Source: Streptococcus parasanguinis
GTDB taxonomy: Bacteria; Bacillota; Bacilli; Lactobacillales; Streptococcaceae
Assembly: GCA_018377375.1 (NCBI GenBank)
Contig: JAGZZN010000048.1
Coordinates: 1-14,052, forward strand
Direction: 5' to 3'
Length of the DNA: 14,052 nt
The notes under the pieces are model-generated. The model searched no databases, was not told the origin of the DNA, and saw nothing but the letters and a program-made list of their open reading frames with translations. The position numbers and the translations under genes are program-made. Below, piece by piece: positions 7,129 through 13,867 of the stretch. How positions within the stretch are numbered: the stretch's first letter is position 1; each line of letters starts with the position of its first letter.

Positions 7129-7752
7129 CTATTTCCACAATCCACCCAAGATTTGCTTTTCGACCAAGGAAAGATCTTCATCGGTCACTTGTCCATCTGT
7201 CCCAAGGACATAGAGCTGACCAAAATAGGCAAGCAGCGGGCCAATCAGAATACGCAGGAATTGGGAAATAGTCAGATCCGAATTGATGCGAGGGTCCGCT
7301 TTCAGTTCTTGAAGAAGGTCACCAATTCTACCCTGAATGAAACTCCAAATATGTTCTTGCTCCTGCTTGATCTTTTCATTCGAAAACATCTCCTGTAACA
7401 CGATTTTTAAGAGAGCTTGATTGGTTTTGAGGTAGTTCATTCGGTCGTAAACGAAATAGTGAATTTTCTCCTCTGTTGTTTGAAAATTTAAGAGTTGATC
7501 CAGAAAATTTCCCAGAAGACTAGGAAGGATCGGATGTAAAATAGCCGTCAGCAACTCATCTTTGGTCTGGAAATACTTGAAGAGAGTGGCTTGGCTAAGC
7601 CCGGCATGCTCCGCAATTTGAAGGGTTGAAGTCCCATTATACCCCTTGGTCGAGATCAAATCGACGGCTGCCTGCATAATTTTCTTCTTTCCTTTGGGAT
7701 AGTCTGCTCCCTCTAGATACGCTTCAAACGACTCAAAAATACTCTCGTTCAT
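7129..7752 (-). CDS. TetR-family regulator of the ABC exporter operon
   Basis: A 207-residue TetR-type repressor. The N-terminal HTH (about residues 22-62) reads KKKIMQAAVDLISTKGYNGT, then LQIAEHAGLSQATLFKYFQTKDELL. The rest is the helical ligand-binding and dimer domain, with no recognisable ligand residues. The ATG at 7752 is preceded by AGGAAGG at good spacing. A GTG at 7764 would add four residues, but its GAGGA site is only two bases away. It is the last gene of the ABC operon, 27 bases after the permease stop. It is the obvious candidate to bind the two palindromes at the operon promoter, so that a substrate of the exporter would release it and switch on both pump and repressor. Confidence 0.88.
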   Translation of the reverse strand: MNESIFESFEAYLEGADYPKGKKKIMQAAVDLISTKGYNGTSTLQIAEHAGLSQATLFKYFQTKDELLTAILHPILPSLLGNFLDQLLNFQTTEEKIHYFVYDRMNYLKTNQALLKIVLQEMFSNEKIKQEQEHIWSFIQGRIGDLLQELKADPRINSDLTISQFLRILIGPLLAYFGQLYVLGTDGQVTDEDLSLVEKQILGGLWK

Positions 7753-7779
7753 GTCCTTCCTCACATCCTCTTATTATTT

Positions 7780-8862
7780 TTATACCTTACGATACCGACG
7801 CAATCCGACAATATTCAGCATTGTCAAAGCGACAAGGAAAAGCAGTAAAACACCGATATTTGGCAAAATATCCCCAAGGTTACGTCCGTAAAGAATAATC
7901 TGACTCATGGCATCACCTGAGTAGGTCAAAGGCAAGAACTTCCCAATTGTTTTTGCCCATTCTCCCATTGAATCAAGAGGAATGATTCCTGAGAAAAAGA
8001 GCTGCGGCATAATCACAAGAGGAATAAATTGCATCATTTGGAATTCTGATTTTGCCAAGGTGGACAAGAGAATTCCGAAGGCGAGTGCTACAAGAGCCAA
8101 TACTACATTAACTATTATAACATTTAATAAACTTCCGACAACTTCAATATTCAACAACCAGATAGCTGCTAAAACAACAACCGCTGTTTGAAGAATAGCG
8201 ATGATCCCATAAGACATCATGTAACCATAGACGATTTCAGAGCGTTTAACTGGAGTGGCTAATAAGCGATCTAGGGTGCCGCTGGTGCGTTCTTTCAACA
8301 GCGCCATCCCTGAAATCAAGAAAACAAAGAAGAAAACGACAAATCCAATCAAGACTGGAATCATACTGGCAAAGAAGCCTGTATCTTCATTCCCATACTC
8401 ATAAGATTCCTTAATTTCTGGTGATTTTGCATCCAGTTTCAATTGAGGAAGGGCCTGTTTAACACGAGTTAATAGTTGATTGGTGCCTTCACTGGCGATA
8501 CTGGTTCGCAATACTTGACGGGTCATAGCAGTTTTCGAAGCATCTGTATTGGCATAATCTACCAGATACTCCCCGTCTTTATAAGAAATGACGGCGTCGA
8601 CTTTCTCATCAGCCAAGTCTTCTTTGGCTTGATCCATGTCTTTGTAAGTTTTCACACTGACATGGTCCATATCATCCATCTTCCTTACCAAACTAGTTGG
8701 TAGATCCCGTGTTGCAAGCTTGACGTTCACGGTTGTACTAGCCGAAAACATGAGGTTCATCAACCACATGATAAAGACTGGAGCCACAAACATCATGGCA
8801 AGGGTTCGTTTGTCACGAAGCAATTCTTTGATAACTTTTTTTGCAATGGCAAGGGTTCTCAT
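7780..8862 (-). CDS. ABC-2 type exporter permease
   Basis: A 360-residue membrane subunit of an ABC exporter. One membrane segment lies at about 20-40. It is followed by an extracellular domain of about 120 residues (SASTTVNVKLATRDLP… to about 160), then five more segments at about 162-188, 211-237, 240-268, 275-297 and 333-353. The cytoplasmic ERTSGTLDRLLATPVKRSE loop after the second segment is typical of DrrB/YhgE-like ABC-2 permeases. Length and layout match the single-permease class, which works as a homodimer with the ATPase encoded just upstream. Its ATG lies one base after the ATPase stop, with AAGGAG inside the end of the ATPase gene, so translation is probably coupled. The substrate cannot be read from the sequence; drugs, peptides or lipids are possible. 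Confidence 0.9.
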   Translation of the reverse strand: MRTLAIAKKVIKELLRDKRTLAMMFVAPVFIMWLMNLMFSASTTVNVKLATRDLPTSLVRKMDDMDHVSVKTYKDMDQAKEDLADEKVDAVISYKDGEYLVDYANTDASKTAMTRQVLRTSIASEGTNQLLTRVKQALPQLKLDAKSPEIKESYEYGNEDTGFFASMIPVLIGFVVFFFVFLISGMALLKERTSGTLDRLLATPVKRSEIVYGYMMSYGIIAILQTAVVVLAAIWLLNIEVVGSLLNVIIVNVVLALVALAFGILLSTLAKSEFQMMQFIPLVIMPQLFFSGIIPLDSMGEWAKTIGKFLPLTYSGDAMSQIILYGRNLGDILPNIGVLLLFLVALTMLNIVGLRRYRKV

Positions 8863-8863
8863 C

Positions 8864-9580
8864 TTATTCTCCTTCTGCTTTCAAAAAGACTTCTTCAATA
8901 CTTGACACACCATAATTTTCTTTGAGTTTTTTTGGTGTATCAAAGGCAATGATGTTTCCACCTAACAAGAGGCCAACCTTATCTGTCAACTCTGCTTCAT
9001 CCATGACATGGGTGGTGACCAAAATGCCTACACCCTTGTCTCTAAGTGTGATTAATTCCTTCCAGATTTTCTTTCGAAGAGAAGGATCGATTCCAACCGT
9101 CGGTTCGTCCAAAATCAAGAGCTGAGGATTTCCTAAAAGCGCAATCGCCAGCGACAAGCGTCGTTTCATCCCTCCGGAATAACCAGATACGGCCTTATTT
9201 AAGTGATCTGTCAGATCTACCACCTGAGCCACATGGGCAATTTCTGTTGTTAAGTCTTTTTTGGAAAGGCCTTTTAGCTGACCGAAAAATTCCAAATTTT
9301 CTTGCCCTGACAAGGCCTCATATAAAGCATCAGACTGGGCCATATAGCCAATATCTCCCAGAATATGACGATTGGGCATGGTGCGGTCTAAGACTAAAGC
9401 GATACCGCTATCTGCCTTTTCCATTCCTAACATGGTTTTAATCATGGTTGATTTACCAGCACCAGAAGGACCGATTAGACCAATGATTTCCCCAGACTGT
9501 AATTCAAAACCAACGTGGTTTAACACCAGTTGTTGACCAAAAGATTTTTGTAAATCTTGTAAATGTAGCAATGTTTTCAT
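8864..9580 (-). CDS. ABC exporter ATP-binding protein
   Basis: A 238-residue cytoplasmic ATPase that should power the ABC-2 permease. It has Walker A GPSGAGKST (37-45), a Q-loop at Q82 (YMAQSDALYE), the signature YSGGMKRR (134-141), Walker B LLILDEP (154-160) with TVGIDPSLR, and the switch histidine H191 (VTTHVMDEAE). All catalytic positions are intact. Three in-frame ATG/GTG starts exist. I chose the ATG at 9580 because AGGAGG (9592-9587) is six bases from it but touches the ATG at 9586. The longer GTG start at 9610 would lie inside the downstream operator. It is the first gene of the three-gene ATPase-permease-TetR operon. Confidence 0.92.
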   Translation of the reverse strand: MKTLLHLQDLQKSFGQQLVLNHVGFELQSGEIIGLIGPSGAGKSTMIKTMLGMEKADSGIALVLDRTMPNRHILGDIGYMAQSDALYEALSGQENLEFFGQLKGLSKKDLTTEIAHVAQVVDLTDHLNKAVSGYSGGMKRRLSLAIALLGNPQLLILDEPTVGIDPSLRKKIWKELITLRDKGVGILVTTHVMDEAELTDKVGLLLGGNIIAFDTPKKLKENYGVSSIEEVFLKAEGE

Positions 9581-9593
9581 ATGCATCCTCCTA

Positions 9594-9611
9594 AGTGAGT
9601 GTTTACTCACT
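9594..9611. promoter_or_regulatory. Operator 2 of the ABC-TetR operon
   Basis: AGTGAGTGTTTACTCACT has perfect 7-base arms and differs from operator 1 at only two central positions. It lies in the leader, one base upstream of the AGGAGG ribosome site of the ATPase gene. The two operator centres are 39 bases apart. A bound repressor here would block elongation and could cooperate with operator 1. Confidence 0.8.
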
Positions 9612-9627
9612 TTTTAAGTATGAGACT

Positions 9628-9656
9628 ATTATAGTGAGTGAACACTCACTTGTCAA
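9628..9656 (-). promoter_or_regulatory. Consensus promoter of the ABC-TetR operon
   Basis: On the minus strand TTGACA (9656-9651) and TATAAT (9633-9628) are separated by exactly 17 bases: all twelve consensus positions match. So strong a promoter would be fully on unless repressed, which agrees with the operator filling its spacer. Confidence 0.9.
9633..9650. promoter_or_regulatory. Operator 1, inside the promoter spacer
   Basis: AGTGAGTGAACACTCACT has 8-base perfect arms around a two-base centre. It fills the whole interval between the -35 and -10 boxes and shares one base with the -10. A bound TetR dimer would exclude RNA polymerase. The TetR gene at the end of the same operon is the likely ligand-responsive repressor. 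Confidence 0.85.
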
Positions 9657-9679
9657 GTAGAAAATTTCATTTTTTTCAG

Positions 9680-9714
9680 AAAAATAAAAACACCAGATGA
9701 ATACATCTGGTGTT
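9680..9714 (-). terminator. Intrinsic terminator of the lost AraC-type gene
   Basis: On the minus strand the stem AACACCAGATG / CATCTGGTGTT (11 pairs, loop TATT) is followed by TTTTTATTTTT. It lies 39 bases downstream of the stop of the AraC fragment. It probably insulates the ABC operon promoter from upstream transcription. Confidence 0.8.
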
Positions 9715-9752
9715 GATAATGGAAATTTCTGCTGTTAAGCTTCTGTCTGCAT

Positions 9753-9860
9753 CTACTCGCGATACTCTGAAATAGTCTGTCCGGTCCATTTTTTAAAGGC
9801 TCGTGAGAAGGAAGACACTTCGGAGTATCCTAGTAAATAGGCTACATCAACTGTTGTCAT
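9753..9860 (-). pseudogene. Remnant of an AraC-family regulator (C-terminal HTH only)
   Basis: The last 35 codons of an AraC/XylS-type regulator are intact and end at TAG (9755-9753). They read TTVDVAYLLGYSEVSSFSRA, then FKKWTGQTISEYRE, which is the second HTH of the family with its GYSEVSSFSRAFKKW signature. Family members are usually 250-340 residues, and nothing recognisable remains upstream: the frame meets a stop near 9900 and the sequence runs into the ltrA promoter. The terminator downstream survives. The gene was probably cut by a deletion that joined its tail to the ltrA control region. Very little decay is visible in the tail, so the loss may be recent. Confidence 0.75.
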
Positions 9861-9933
9861 GTAATGACAATTTGCGTCACAATGAAATTGATTGGTCTAC
9901 TCCCCTTCCTTCCATCATATACTGTCATTTTTC

Positions 9934-9942
9934 TGATATAAT
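9934..9942 (+). promoter_or_regulatory. Extended -10 promoter of ltrA
   Basis: TGATATAAT is a perfect extended -10 box with no clear -35. Transcription should start near 9949, about 26 bases before the ltrA start codon. Confidence 0.7.
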
Positions 9943-9974
9943 AAATTGTTCAAACATCGCAGAAAGGATAACCC

Positions 9975-11120
9975 ATGTCAAATCTTATCAAACACAAACG
10001 GGTTGAGTATAGTGAACTCTTTTATGATCTGGTCTTTGTTTACGCTATTTCCAAAACCACTGCCCTTATCCATCATCTTCACCATGGAGTCTTATCATTA
10101 GATGCCATCTTTGGTTTCCTGATGACACTTCTGGTTTTGGTCAATTCTTGGATGATTCAGACCGTCTATACCAACCGCTATGGAAAGAATTCCCTTTTCA
10201 ATATGACCGTCATGTTCATCAATATGGCAATGTTGCTCTTAATCTCAAACATGATTACCAATGACTGGCAGAGCTACTTTCATACCTTCTGCTGGACAGT
10301 GGGAACCCTGACCTTAACCCTATTTCTCCAATACTTAGTAGAGTATTTGCGTAAGTCTACTACTCCAGCCAATCGAAAAAGTATCAAGGGCTTTCTTTGG
10401 ATGACAGGGCTCAGGACCTTGGCTATCTACATAGCTGCACTTCTTCCGATAGATTTTGGTATCTATGTCTATATGCTAGGGATTCTCTTGACCTTCGTCA
10501 TGCCTATTATCTTAACTCGACATACAAGTCTTTTTCAGATTAATCTCCCCCACCTGATTGAACGCATCTCGCTTTTAGTTATCATCACTTTTGGTGAGAT
10601 GATTATGGGCCTTGCAGATTTTTTTACACTTGAAAATTTCTCTATCCACTCTATCCTTTACTTTATCATCATGGTCAACCTCTTTATGAATTACTTTGGT
10701 AAGTTTGACCATGCCATTGATGAAGAAGGAAAGAATAAGGGAATCTTCCTAATTTATAGTCACTATCCAATTTTCATCGGCTTGATTATGGTGACTGTGT
10801 CTATGAGTTTCTTGGTCAATCCAGAAGTCCATCACCATTTTGCGACTGGCTTCTTCTATACGGGTATCGGCCTCTTTCAAGCTGCTATCCTTGCAAATGG
10901 CTATTTTAACAAGAGTCACCTCAAGTATGACAAGCTCTATTATGGTTTGCAAGCAGGGATGTTCCTTATCGGACTGGTTCTCTCCCTTCTTTTCTCAGCC
11001 AATCCAACCATTGTCATTACCATCGCAACCGTGATGACTTTAGCAATGGAAGTTCACTTTATCCATTTTTATATGACCCGAACCAAGAAATTTTCAAGTC
11101 CGGATTGGGAATTGTATTAA
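9975..11120 (+). CDS. ltrA: LtrA-family multi-pass membrane protein
   Basis: A 381-residue protein of the 'low temperature requirement A' family. The N-terminal hallmark RVEYSELFYDLVFVYAISKT and the later LPHLIERISLLVIITFGEMI, where the pattern ERxxxLxIIxxGE is diagnostic, are both present. About ten hydrophobic segments span nearly the whole length. The name comes from Listeria, where the gene was linked to growth in the cold; the biochemical function is not known. The ribosome site AGAAAGGA lies seven bases before the ATG. It is a single gene with its own promoter and a terminator that overlaps its stop codon. Confidence 0.85.
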   Translation: MSNLIKHKRVEYSELFYDLVFVYAISKTTALIHHLHHGVLSLDAIFGFLMTLLVLVNSWMIQTVYTNRYGKNSLFNMTVMFINMAMLLLISNMITNDWQSYFHTFCWTVGTLTLTLFLQYLVEYLRKSTTPANRKSIKGFLWMTGLRTLAIYIAALLPIDFGIYVYMLGILLTFVMPIILTRHTSLFQINLPHLIERISLLVIITFGEMIMGLADFFTLENFSIHSILYFIIMVNLFMNYFGKFDHAIDEEGKNKGIFLIYSHYPIFIGLIMVTVSMSFLVNPEVHHHFATGFFYTGIGLFQAAILANGYFNKSHLKYDKLYYGLQAGMFLIGLVLSLLFSANPTIVITIATVMTLAMEVHFIHFYMTRTKKFSSPDWELY

Positions 11121-11155
11121 AAAATTCTAGTAGATATTTTCTACTAGAATTTTTT
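11119..11155. terminator. Bidirectional terminator between ltrA and the dehydrogenase
   Basis: Perfect 16-base arms (11119-11134 and 11140-11155; core TTCTAGTAGA / TCTACTAGAA) enclose a five-base loop and are flanked by A6 and T6. The structure begins inside the ltrA stop codon and ends three bases from the dehydrogenase stop, so it serves both convergent genes. Confidence 0.9.
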
Positions 11156-11157
11156 CG

Positions 11158-12195
11158 TTAGTCCAGTACAATCATAGCCTTAATCGTCTTACGTTCATCC
11201 ATATCTTTATAGGCTTGATCAATCTCATCCAAGCTATAGCTATGAGTAAAGACGCGACCTGGGTTGATGTCGCCATCAAGTACAGCCTTGAGCAAGAACT
11301 GCTTGTCATAGGTAGTAACAGAGGCTGCCCCACCTGCCACCGAAATGTTTTGGGCAAAGGTCGAACCAAGGGCACGATTATTGTAATGAGGGACACCGAC
11401 AAAACCTAAACGCCCACCATTATGAAGCACCCCAAGGGCTTGATCAACAGCTGCTGCGGTACCGACACATTCAAGGGCCGCATCTGCTCCGCCACCAAGG
11501 ATTTCACGGACCTTGGCAATGCCTTCTTCACCACGCTCCGCTACGACTGCTGTCGCACCAAATTCCAAAGCCATCTGTTGGCGGTCTTCGTGGCGACTCA
11601 TGAGGACAATTTGTGACGCTCCCCGCATCTTAGCTGCGATCACTGCACATTGACCAACGGCACCGTCCCCGATGACCACTACTTTGTCACCAGGCTTCAC
11701 GTCTGCTACACGCGCCGCATGGTAGCCCGTCGGCATGACATCTGCCAGCGTCAAAAAAGATTTGAGCATGGCTTCTGTATAATCTGATGGTTGCCCTGGA
11801 ATTTTGACAAGGGCCCAGTTGGCGTATTCGAAGCGCATGTACTCCGCTTGCACCCCATCAGACCAGTTGGTGCCGATATGACGGTCACACGTCCCATCGT
11901 AGCCAGCACGACAGGCATCACACTCCCCACAACCATGGGTGAAAGGTGCGATGACAAAGTCTCCTGGTTTGACCGTTGTAATAGCTTCTCCGATTTCTTC
12001 GACAATCCCAATGGCTTCGTGGCCACTATTTTGGTGGCCTGCTTCAATATCCGGATTGCGGTAGCTCCATAGATCGGATCCACAAACACAGGTGCGGACA
12101 ATACGGAGAATAACATCATCTGGTGCTTCGATGTGTGGACGTTCTACTTCTACTAGACCCACTTGCCCAGCTTTTGTATAGACTGTTTTCTTCAT
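11158..12195 (-). CDS. Zinc-dependent MDR-family alcohol dehydrogenase
   Basis: A 345-residue cytoplasmic NAD(P)-dependent dehydrogenase. The catalytic zinc ligands are visible as C38 (CVCGSD), H59 with E60 (GHE), and D152 as a likely third ligand. The structural zinc is held by C89, C92, C95 and C103 (GCGECDACRAGYDGTC). The Rossmann site is GDGAVGQ (176-182), followed by LMSRHEDR. All expected residues are present and the length is normal. The substrate cannot be read; threonine/sorbitol-type alcohols or aldehydes fit the subgroup. It lies 78 bases downstream of the czcD-like gene in the same direction, with no terminator between them. In pneumococcus, as I recall, an adhC-type dehydrogenase lies near czcD with the regulator gene nmlR between them; here there is no room for one. 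A weak AGG-type ribosome site precedes the ATG. Confidence 0.88.
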   Translation of the reverse strand: MKKTVYTKAGQVGLVEVERPHIEAPDDVILRIVRTCVCGSDLWSYRNPDIEAGHQNSGHEAIGIVEEIGEAITTVKPGDFVIAPFTHGCGECDACRAGYDGTCDRHIGTNWSDGVQAEYMRFEYANWALVKIPGQPSDYTEAMLKSFLTLADVMPTGYHAARVADVKPGDKVVVIGDGAVGQCAVIAAKMRGASQIVLMSRHEDRQQMALEFGATAVVAERGEEGIAKVREILGGGADAALECVGTAAAVDQALGVLHNGGRLGFVGVPHYNNRALGSTFAQNISVAGGAASVTTYDKQFLLKAVLDGDINPGRVFTHSYSLDEIDQAYKDMDERKTIKAMIVLD

Positions 12196-12273
12196 AGGAA
12201 CAACCTACTTTCTATTGCTTACTTATCTACAGTATACACTTTTTATCGAGCTTCTGCTCGTACCAACTCGTCA

Positions 12274-13179
12274 TTAATGATGGTGATGATCATGCCCATG
12301 TTGTTGATCCACTTCCAGCTCTTCGATATTTCGCTTGTGGGCTCGGTGGGTTGCCAAGTCTTCATCGACCTCAATGGTGACGTTTTGAAAGCCACAGTCT
12401 TTGAGCAAGGTGCGAATAGACTCTTTACAGACCTCCATATGCTTGACATGCTCTAAACAAACATGGACAATGGCGTTTTTTTCCAGGCCATCCATGGTCC
12501 AAAGATTGAGCTGATTGATACTAGCCACATGGTCCAACTGCTCCAAATCACTCTTGACTTGCTGGATATCTACTCCTTCTGGCACGGCATCCAGGAAAAT
12601 CCTGAGCGTGCTCCAAAAACGTGGAATGGCTTTGGACAGAATAAAGATGGAAATAGCAAGAGATAAGAGCGGATCCAGAATATACCAGTCGGTAAATCGG
12701 AGAACAATGGCCATTAGGATGACAGCCACCCAGCCCAGAGTATCTTCCAGAAAATGCAGGCTGAGAATGGATTCGTTCTTGGTTTGTCCTTTGCGAATGA
12801 CGAAACTCGCTAGCACATTGATGCTGACGGCTATGATTCCAAGCCAGAGGATGCCCTCATCGTTGACAGGTTGTGGGTGAACCAATTTCGTTATATTTTC
12901 CAAAATAACCAGAACGGACCCTGTCATGAGAATCACAGCTGTTACCATGGCCCCTAAAAGGCTAAAGCGCTTGTAGCCCAAGGTATAGTGGCTGTCTTCT
13001 TCACGATTGGAAATACTCTCCAAAAAGGCGGAGATCCCAATAGCGATTGCATCCCCCAAGTCATGGACCGAATCCGCAAGGACTGCACTGGATCCAAAAA
13101 TCCCTCCTGCAATAAACTCAACAATGGCATAACTCAAATTCAAGAAAAAAGCGATCCAGACCGCATGTTTTGTCTTCAT
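12274..13179 (-). CDS. czcD: CDF-family zinc efflux transporter, CzcD-like
   Basis: A 301-residue cation diffusion facilitator that should export Zn2+ (perhaps also Co2+ or Cd2+) from the cytoplasm in exchange for protons. Six membrane segments cover about residues 7-190. The metal-site motif HxxxD occurs in TM2 (H39-DLG-D43) and in TM5 (H142-FLE-D146), the pattern of zinc-type CDF proteins. A cytoplasmic domain follows (about 200-275). The protein ends in a histidine cluster, HGHDHHHH, after DQQ. The ATG has AAGGAT close upstream. The divergent TetR-type gene and the palindromes between them point to zinc-responsive control, as known for pneumococcal czcD/sczA. Chance assignment to another divalent metal is the main uncertainty. 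Confidence 0.88.
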   Translation of the reverse strand: MKTKHAVWIAFFLNLSYAIVEFIAGGIFGSSAVLADSVHDLGDAIAIGISAFLESISNREEDSHYTLGYKRFSLLGAMVTAVILMTGSVLVILENITKLVHPQPVNDEGILWLGIIAVSINVLASFVIRKGQTKNESILSLHFLEDTLGWVAVILMAIVLRFTDWYILDPLLSLAISIFILSKAIPRFWSTLRIFLDAVPEGVDIQQVKSDLEQLDHVASINQLNLWTMDGLEKNAIVHVCLEHVKHMEVCKESIRTLLKDCGFQNVTIEVDEDLATHRAHKRNIEELEVDQQHGHDHHHH

Positions 13180-13193
13180 AATCCTTAATCCTC

Positions 13194-13202
13194 TGATATA
13201 AT
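13194..13202 (+). promoter_or_regulatory. Extended -10 promoter toward the sczA-like gene
   Basis: TGATATAAT is a perfect extended -10 box. Transcription would start near 13209, inside palindrome 1, and give a leader of about 100 bases. On the other strand TATTAT (13205-13200) overlaps it and may be the czcD -10 box, so the two promoters may compete. Confidence 0.55.
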
Positions 13203-13208
13203 AGATTC

Positions 13209-13225
13209 ATGAACATCATGTTCAT
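13209..13225. promoter_or_regulatory. Palindrome 1 in the czcD/sczA control region
   Basis: ATGAACATCATGTTCAT has perfect 8-base arms around one base. It contains TGAACA-N3-TGTTCA and lies at the predicted plus-strand start point. It is the probable binding site of the divergently encoded TetR-type regulator. The half-sites match those I recall for pneumococcal SczA, though the spacing there should be checked. Confidence 0.7.
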
Positions 13226-13287
13226 TATCTATTATCCACTACTATCAACAGAAAGGATAGGAGCAAACTGTTTAGGGTGTACGTTAC

Positions 13288-13302
13288 TGAACAATTTGTT
13301 CA
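13288..13302. promoter_or_regulatory. Palindrome 2 upstream of the sczA-like start codon
   Basis: TGAACAATTTGTTCA repeats the TGAACA-N3-TGTTCA pattern of palindrome 1, 78 bases further on, ending 10 bases before the ATG at 13313. A second copy with the same half-sites and spacing strongly suggests a real operator. It also argues that coding does not begin at the upstream GTG (13277). Confidence 0.65.
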
Positions 13303-13312
13303 AATTGTCCAT

Positions 13313-13852
13313 ATGAATACTCAGGATCGTCGCATCACCAAAACTCGAAAAGCTATCTATCAAGCTTTCTTACACTTACTCAACCAAAAAGACTACGAGG
13401 CCATCACTGTTCAAGAAATCATAGACCTTGCTGATGTGGGGCGTTCGACCTTTTACAGCCATTACGAGAGTAAGGAACTCTTGCTAGATGAACTCTGTCA
13501 AAAGCTCTTTCACCATCTCTTTGAGCGTTCTGAACACCTCTCACCACAAGACTACCTGGCCCATATCTTTCAGCATTTCAAGAAAAATCAAGACCATGTG
13601 ACCAGTCTCTTGCTCTCTAAAAACGATTATTTCATCCGACAACTGCGAAAAGAACTAGAACACGATGTCTACCCAATGGTAGCCGACGAACTCATCAAAG
13701 CCCATCCAACTCTCCCTCACTCTTACCTCAAACACTTGGTCGTCAGCCATTTCATCGAAACCCTCAGCTGGTGGTTGAAAAAAGGCAAAAATTATAGCGA
13801 ACAAGAAGTGATCCAGTTTTATTTGGAGATACTGAAAGTGGGTTCGAACTAG
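13313..13852 (+). CDS. sczA: TetR-family zinc-responsive regulator, SczA-like
   Basis: A 179-residue regulator. The HTH (about residues 9-58) reads ITKTRKAIYQAFLHLLNQKD, then ITVQEIIDLADVGRSTFYSHYESKELLLDELC. The C-terminal domain is rich in His and has one Cys (C62, H67, H68, H75, H84, H88), suitable for metal sensing. It is divergent to the czcD-like gene, and in pneumococcus SczA controls czcD in response to zinc; I name it on that basis. The start is uncertain. ATG 13313 lacks a ribosome site, while GTG 13277 is 14 bases after GGAG and would add 12 residues (YVTEQFVQIVH). Family alignment and palindrome 2 favour 13313. The next gene begins 15 bases after its stop and is probably co-transcribed. 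Confidence 0.75.
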   Translation: MNTQDRRITKTRKAIYQAFLHLLNQKDYEAITVQEIIDLADVGRSTFYSHYESKELLLDELCQKLFHHLFERSEHLSPQDYLAHIFQHFKKNQDHVTSLLLSKNDYFIRQLRKELEHDVYPMVADELIKAHPTLPHSYLKHLVVSHFIETLSWWLKKGKNYSEQEVIQFYLEILKVGSN

Positions 13853-13867
13853 AAAGGAGTATTTTCA

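Noticed and set aside
7752..7764. GTG start four codons upstream for the exporter TetR gene
   Set aside because: Its ribosome site is only two bases away, while the ATG at 7752 has AGGAAGG at proper spacing.
12247..12260. Inverted repeat CGAGC-TTCT-GCTCG between czcD and the dehydrogenase
   Set aside because: A 5-bp stem without a T-run on the minus strand cannot be the czcD terminator. It may be chance.
13277..13312. GTG start and 12-residue extension of the sczA-like protein
   Set aside because: The GGAG is 14 bases away, the extension would cover palindrome 2, and it exceeds the usual TetR N-terminus. It is kept only as an alternative.
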